From contig NZ_JAGGQW010000007.1 in NCBI RefSeq assembly GCF_018613065.1, forward strand, positions 59,771 through 123,770: DNA of 64,000 bases. The letters are read 5' to 3'. Numbering within the stretch: the first letter of the stretch is position 1; each line of letters starts with the position of its first letter. This DNA comes from Bacillus sp. ISL-7 (lineage in GTDB: Bacteria; Bacillota; Bacilli; Bacillales_B; DSM-18226). The position numbers were made by a program, and so were the translations under genes. The notes beneath the pieces were generated by a model. That model had not been told where the DNA came from. It did not search any database and saw nothing but the letters and a program-made list of their open reading frames with translations. This document shows, one piece after another, positions 61,040 through 64,000 of the stretch.

Positions 61040-62260
61040 ATGAAAGTTTTGCTTGCAACGTACTGGGCTGTTCCACACCTAGGTGGAGTTTGGACCTATA
61101 TGGTTCAGCTGAAAGAAAAAATGGAGTCTTTAGGACATGAAGTGGATTTACTGGGTTACGGTCATGATAATTCCTATGTACACATGGTAAATAAAGAACG
61201 AAGGGTAGAAAAAAGTGAGTGGTTTTCCCTGCTTAGCGACAACGCTGAAAGCTTTATTAGTTTCCATATAAATCCCTTGGTGCAGTATACTGAAACTCAA
61301 CAAAATTTTTACACGAAAGCCGTTAGCTACTTGGGTTTAGAAAAATACGATATAATCCATACACAAGATGTTATTTCTACAGCAAGTATTAATAGAATCC
61401 GCCCCGCACATACAGCATTAGTAGCTACACTTCATGGATGTGTAGCGCATGAGATTAGGCAGCAACTAACTACTATTCATAACTCTCCAACTTCTTACTT
61501 GGCAAGGGCATATTTTGATGATCTTGAACATATTGGGGCTACATCCCCAGAGTATACAATTGTTGCGAATAATTGGTTAAAAAATATTTTAACAAATGAG
61601 TTTAATGTACCAGATGAACAGCTTAAGCTATCTAACTATGGATACGATACAGAGTCCTTTATTAAACAAATGAAAGAGGAAAATTCCTTTCAAAAACCTA
61701 GTGACAAAAAAGTAATCATTTATACTGGAAGACTTGTAGAACTTAAAGGGGTTCAGTTCCTAATATCTGCTCTTTCCAAGCTGAAAGAAATTCGTACTGA
61801 CTGGGTGTGCTGGATTGTTGGAGAAGGTGATAAACAGGCAGAGTTACAAATTCAAAGCCGTACTTTGGGGTTAGAAGAGAACATTATTTTTCATGGAAAG
61901 AGAAATGATGTACCTTTTTTATTAAGTCTTTCTGATATTTTTGTTCTTCCCAGTCTAATCGAAAACCAGCCTCTGGCTGTCATAGAAGCACAAATTGCCG
62001 AAAGAGCTATAATAGTTAGTGATACAGGTGGATTGCCTGAAATGGTGGAGCATGGGGTAACAGGTATAGTAACTCCTGCTGGAGATTCAGAGGTCTTATG
62101 TAAAAATTTGAATTTATTACTCAGTAACGAAAAGTACAGAAAAATTATAGGATCCAATGCCCAGAAATGGGGAATGAAACATTGGATTCCGGAAGAGGCC
62201 GTTGAGAAAGTATTGAATGTATATCAAAGTGCAATCTCTAAAAGGAAAAAAACTAAGTAA
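61040..62260 (+). CDS. GT4 glycosyltransferase, YtcC-like (paralogue 3)
   Basis: 406 residues, nearly the twin of the GT4 at 49043-50296: VLLATYWAVPHLGGVWTYMV, HTQDVISTASINRIRP, LHGCVAHEIRQQLTTIHNS, YTGRLVELKGVQFLISAL and IFVLPSLIENQPLAVIEAQ. ATG 61040 follows AAGGGAG by nine bases; the GTG at 61034 is too close. It lies opposite a DUF4183 gene, mirroring the arrangement at 49-51 kb and pointing to a block duplication. Confidence 0.9.
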   Translation: MKVLLATYWAVPHLGGVWTYMVQLKEKMESLGHEVDLLGYGHDNSYVHMVNKERRVEKSEWFSLLSDNAESFISFHINPLVQYTETQQNFYTKAVSYLGLEKYDIIHTQDVISTASINRIRPAHTALVATLHGCVAHEIRQQLTTIHNSPTSYLARAYFDDLEHIGATSPEYTIVANNWLKNILTNEFNVPDEQLKLSNYGYDTESFIKQMKEENSFQKPSDKKVIIYTGRLVELKGVQFLISALSKLKEIRTDWVCWIVGEGDKQAELQIQSRTLGLEENIIFHGKRNDVPFLLSLSDIFVLPSLIENQPLAVIEAQIAERAIIVSDTGGLPEMVEHGVTGIVTPAGDSEVLCKNLNLLLSNEKYRKIIGSNAQKWGMKHWIPEEAVEKVLNVYQSAISKRKKTK

Positions 62261-62338
62261 TTTATAAACGGCTGGAAACAATACGAGTAGATATTGTTTA
62301 ATAACAATGTGTCCTTTTTTTAATCTTATTTTTTTCAT
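62240..62338 (-). pseudogene. Remnant of a repeat-protein N-terminus after the second DUF4183 gene
   Basis: An ORF begins on the stop of the DUF4183 gene (TAATG). It encodes HIVIKQYLLVLF, which matches the N-terminal LLINQYLLVCF of the 321-residue repeat protein. The DNA is similar too: ACGAGTAGATATTG occurs at both places on the plus strand. After about 30 codons the frame runs into the antisense of the GT4 gene (to 62117), so the repeats are absent. Best read as a truncated second copy. Confidence 0.5.
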
Positions 62339-62679
62339 TAAAATTTAAGCATTTGTAAAATAATAGGTGCTCCTTTTGCTGGAATGTCATCCGTAAGGAA
62401 AGTAATTTTTCCTTCTTCAATTAGGTAACATGTTTTGGGTTGTAAAATTCCATTTATAAACAGATTGATAAATGATACGTTTCTTGGATCTAAGATCTTT
62501 TGTTTTCCGTAACCCATTAAGGCATCTTTTTCTGTGTAAACCCTTTTGAAACCATCCGATAGGGCATAAAATTCAATAGTATCTACCTGTTTACGACTAA
62601 CATAATATTCTTGTCTTTTTATCACTGGAAAGTTTAGAAAAGGAGGGGGATATTGTATTGTGGATTTACGTTTTCTCAA
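62338..62679 (-). CDS. DUF4183 protein, probable spore-surface protein 2
   Basis: 113 residues from a TTG start after GGAGG. PRNVSFINLFINGILQPKTCY, EEGKITFLTDDIP and KGAPIILQML are the DUF4183 core; the first 30 residues are basic and proline-rich. It differs from protein 1 and matches the subgroup with VSFINLF-type cores. It presumably sits on the spore surface or exosporium near the glycans made by this locus. Convergent with GT4 paralogue 3. Confidence 0.8.
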   Translation of the reverse strand: MRKRKSTIQYPPPFLNFPVIKRQEYYVSRKQVDTIEFYALSDGFKRVYTEKDALMGYGKQKILDPRNVSFINLFINGILQPKTCYLIEEGKITFLTDDIPAKGAPIILQMLKF

Positions 62680-62793
62680 GTCACTTTCCTCCGTTCACCA
62701 GAAAAAAACAGATGTTAAGTATTTAATCCATTATATTTGCACCAAAAGAAATAAGTGTGTAAAAAAATGGGTATATGTATCAGATTTAAAGGA

Positions 62794-62833
62794 TGACTCT
62801 AAAAAAGTGGTTTATAGGCCACCTTTCGAGTCA
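62794..62833 (-). terminator. Stem-loop after the epimerase gene
   Basis: TGACTC / GAGTCA outer arms and AAAGTGG / CCACCTTT inner arms. It lies 28 bases past the epimerase stop on the minus strand; a T-run on the plus side also exists. Confidence 0.6.
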
Positions 62834-62860
62834 GCCTCAGTTTTTATTAAAAAACACAAG

Positions 62861-63778
62861 CTATTGAATTTTTTCACTAAATTGGCATGTTTCTGCTAAA
62901 CCTTCGATAATTGAATATTTTGGTTGCCAGTTCAGTTCCATTTTTGCTAATTGATTATCAAGACAACTGTGATTGATGTCTCCTAATCGTTCCTGTTTAT
63001 ATTCAGGGACAATTTTTTTATTTAAGATTGTATTTAATTTTTCAATAAGTTCATTGATGGATATTCGTTTGTTTGTGCCAATGTTATATGTTCCACTTTT
63101 TTCTGTTTTTAGTGCGGCTAGATTCGCTGCAACGACATCCTCCACATAAATAAAATCTCGTGTATGTTCTCCATCTCCAAATACAACAGGGATATCATTA
63201 TTCATCATTTTATTAATAAAAATGGAGATAACACCACCTTCGCCCTTTGGCATTTGCCGAGGACCATAGACATTTGCATATCTTAAAATTGTATATTTTA
63301 CGTTATAAAGGTGTGCATAACAACGGATATAAAGTTCTGGTGTATACTTGGATATACCATAGTTGGAAAGAGGATGAATCGGATGTTGTTCACTAACCGG
63401 CAAATTTAGTGGTGTACCGTAAACGGCTGCAGAAGATGAATAAATGAGTTTACTATTATACTTTTTGCATAATTCAATAATGTTAATAGTGCCTAAAATA
63501 TTTATTTGTGAATCAAGGTTCGGATTGTGTATGGATGTTTGTACGTCTATTTGAGCAGCCAAGTGAAACACAGCCTTTGGTTTCACTTCTTCAAAAACTC
63601 CTATCATTTTCTGTGCGTCTAAAATGTCTGACTGATAAAACTTAGCCCTTGGATTAAGGAATTGTCGTTTTCCGGTCGATAAATTATCGATAACATACGT
63701 ATCAAAACCTTCATTTATTAGCCTATCAACTAGATTCGAACCAATAAATCCTGCGCCCCCAGTGACGATTACATTCAT
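62861..63778 (-). CDS. UDP-glucose/UDP-GlcNAc 4-epimerase-like (GalE/WbpP family)
   Basis: Extended SDR of 305 residues. VIVTGGAGFIGSNLVDRLI, FHLAAQIDVQTSIHNP, YSSSAAVYGTPLNLP, the catalytic SNYGISKYTPE (Tyr-x-x-x-Lys), YANVYGPRQMPKGEGGVI and TRDFIYVEDVV are complete. ATG 63778 follows GAAGGAG; the frame to 63862 adds 28 codons without an SD. It interconverts gluco- and galacto-configured UDP-sugars (possibly a rhamnose/uronic relative) for the surface glycan. Single minus-strand gene at the right end of the locus. Confidence 0.88.
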   Translation of the reverse strand: MNVIVTGGAGFIGSNLVDRLINEGFDTYVIDNLSTGKRQFLNPRAKFYQSDILDAQKMIGVFEEVKPKAVFHLAAQIDVQTSIHNPNLDSQINILGTINIIELCKKYNSKLIYSSSAAVYGTPLNLPVSEQHPIHPLSNYGISKYTPELYIRCYAHLYNVKYTILRYANVYGPRQMPKGEGGVISIFINKMMNNDIPVVFGDGEHTRDFIYVEDVVAANLAALKTEKSGTYNIGTNKRISINELIEKLNTILNKKIVPEYKQERLGDINHSCLDNQLAKMELNWQPKYSIIEGLAETCQFSEKIQ

Positions 63779-64000
63779 TTCTTCTCCTTCTTTCATCCTT
63801 TGCTTTTTCATTCCTCCTAATGTTATGAAAAAAGATTGTACATGGTTCCATGGTTTTTGCAAGAAATAAAGTTATCAATTATGGAATATAAAGCTAACTT
63901 TTTGAAGTTCTTATCATATATTATTTTGTGGCAAGTTGGATTATTCTTACTCGTGTGTAAAGATGACTAAGCAGACAACTGTAAACGATAAACTAGAATC

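Noticed and set aside
62660..62899. 79-residue plus-strand ORF between the DUF4183 and epimerase genes
   Set aside because: No SD, crosses the stem-loop at 62794-62833 and runs into the epimerase gene; no family likeness.

Overview
The window is a low-GC Firmicutes chromosome segment, most likely from a Bacillaceae spore former close to Neobacillus/Bacillus. Reasons: Bacillus-type genes (des/desR, dbpA, yfhP, nrgA-glnB, hxlAB, lysine riboswitch with dapA), strong AGGAGG ribosome binding sites with many TTG/GTG starts, a TnrA-type box, and DUF4183 and YtcC-like spore-surface genes. No rRNA, tRNA, CRISPR array, prophage or intact insertion sequence was seen.

Region 1 (1-14.5 kb) is a nitrogen-scavenging locus for a nucleobase- or ureide-like compound. 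It holds Opp-type ABC ATPases, a YesM/YesN-type two-component pair, a sodium/solute symporter and an NCS1 permease with a frameshift. It continues with a cytosine-deaminase-like hydrolase, an OppA-type binding protein, a second amidohydrolase, an ankyrin-TPR protein and a PucR activator. Two scraps missed by ORF calling, a DUF1116 gene piece and a carbamate-kinase N-terminus, suggest a decayed relative of the E. coli yah/all (oxamate carbamoyltransferase) loci.

Region 2 (14.5-26.2 kb) is housekeeping: an alkaline phosphatase remnant, a GT4 glycosyltransferase gene with an in-frame stop, yfhP, amt-glnB, a TerB-like protein, ilvE, a Na+/H+ antiporter, threonine dehydratase and PhnA. Region 3 (26.2-32.6 kb) is a hexonate (KDG) catabolic group: KdgK, KDPG aldolase, an MFS carrier, a TIM-barrel isomerase and a LacI regulator. 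It sits next to hxlAB (ribulose monophosphate enzymes); the same 12-bp operator is tandemly repeated at both promoters.

Region 4 (32.6-45.3 kb) is mixed: a chromosomal ParM-like gene pair, a quinone oxidoreductase, a methyltransferase, a MarR/MFS operon behind an array of palindromes, riboswitch-dapA-RNase J, des with a broken desR and no desK, and dbpA. Several terminators here are built from two shared repeat families.

Region 5 (45.3-63.8 kb) is a spore-surface polysaccharide and glycoprotein locus. It has three paralogous YtcC-like GT4 enzymes plus other glycosyltransferases, two CapE-like dehydratases, a set that looks like the UDP-L-QuiNAc/FucNAc pathway, a GalE-like epimerase, two DUF4183 proteins, DUF1796, ATP sulfurylase and a TauE/SafE permease. 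The most novel item is a protein made of five exact 50-residue repeats, with a 52-residue single-repeat relative that was too short for routine calling.
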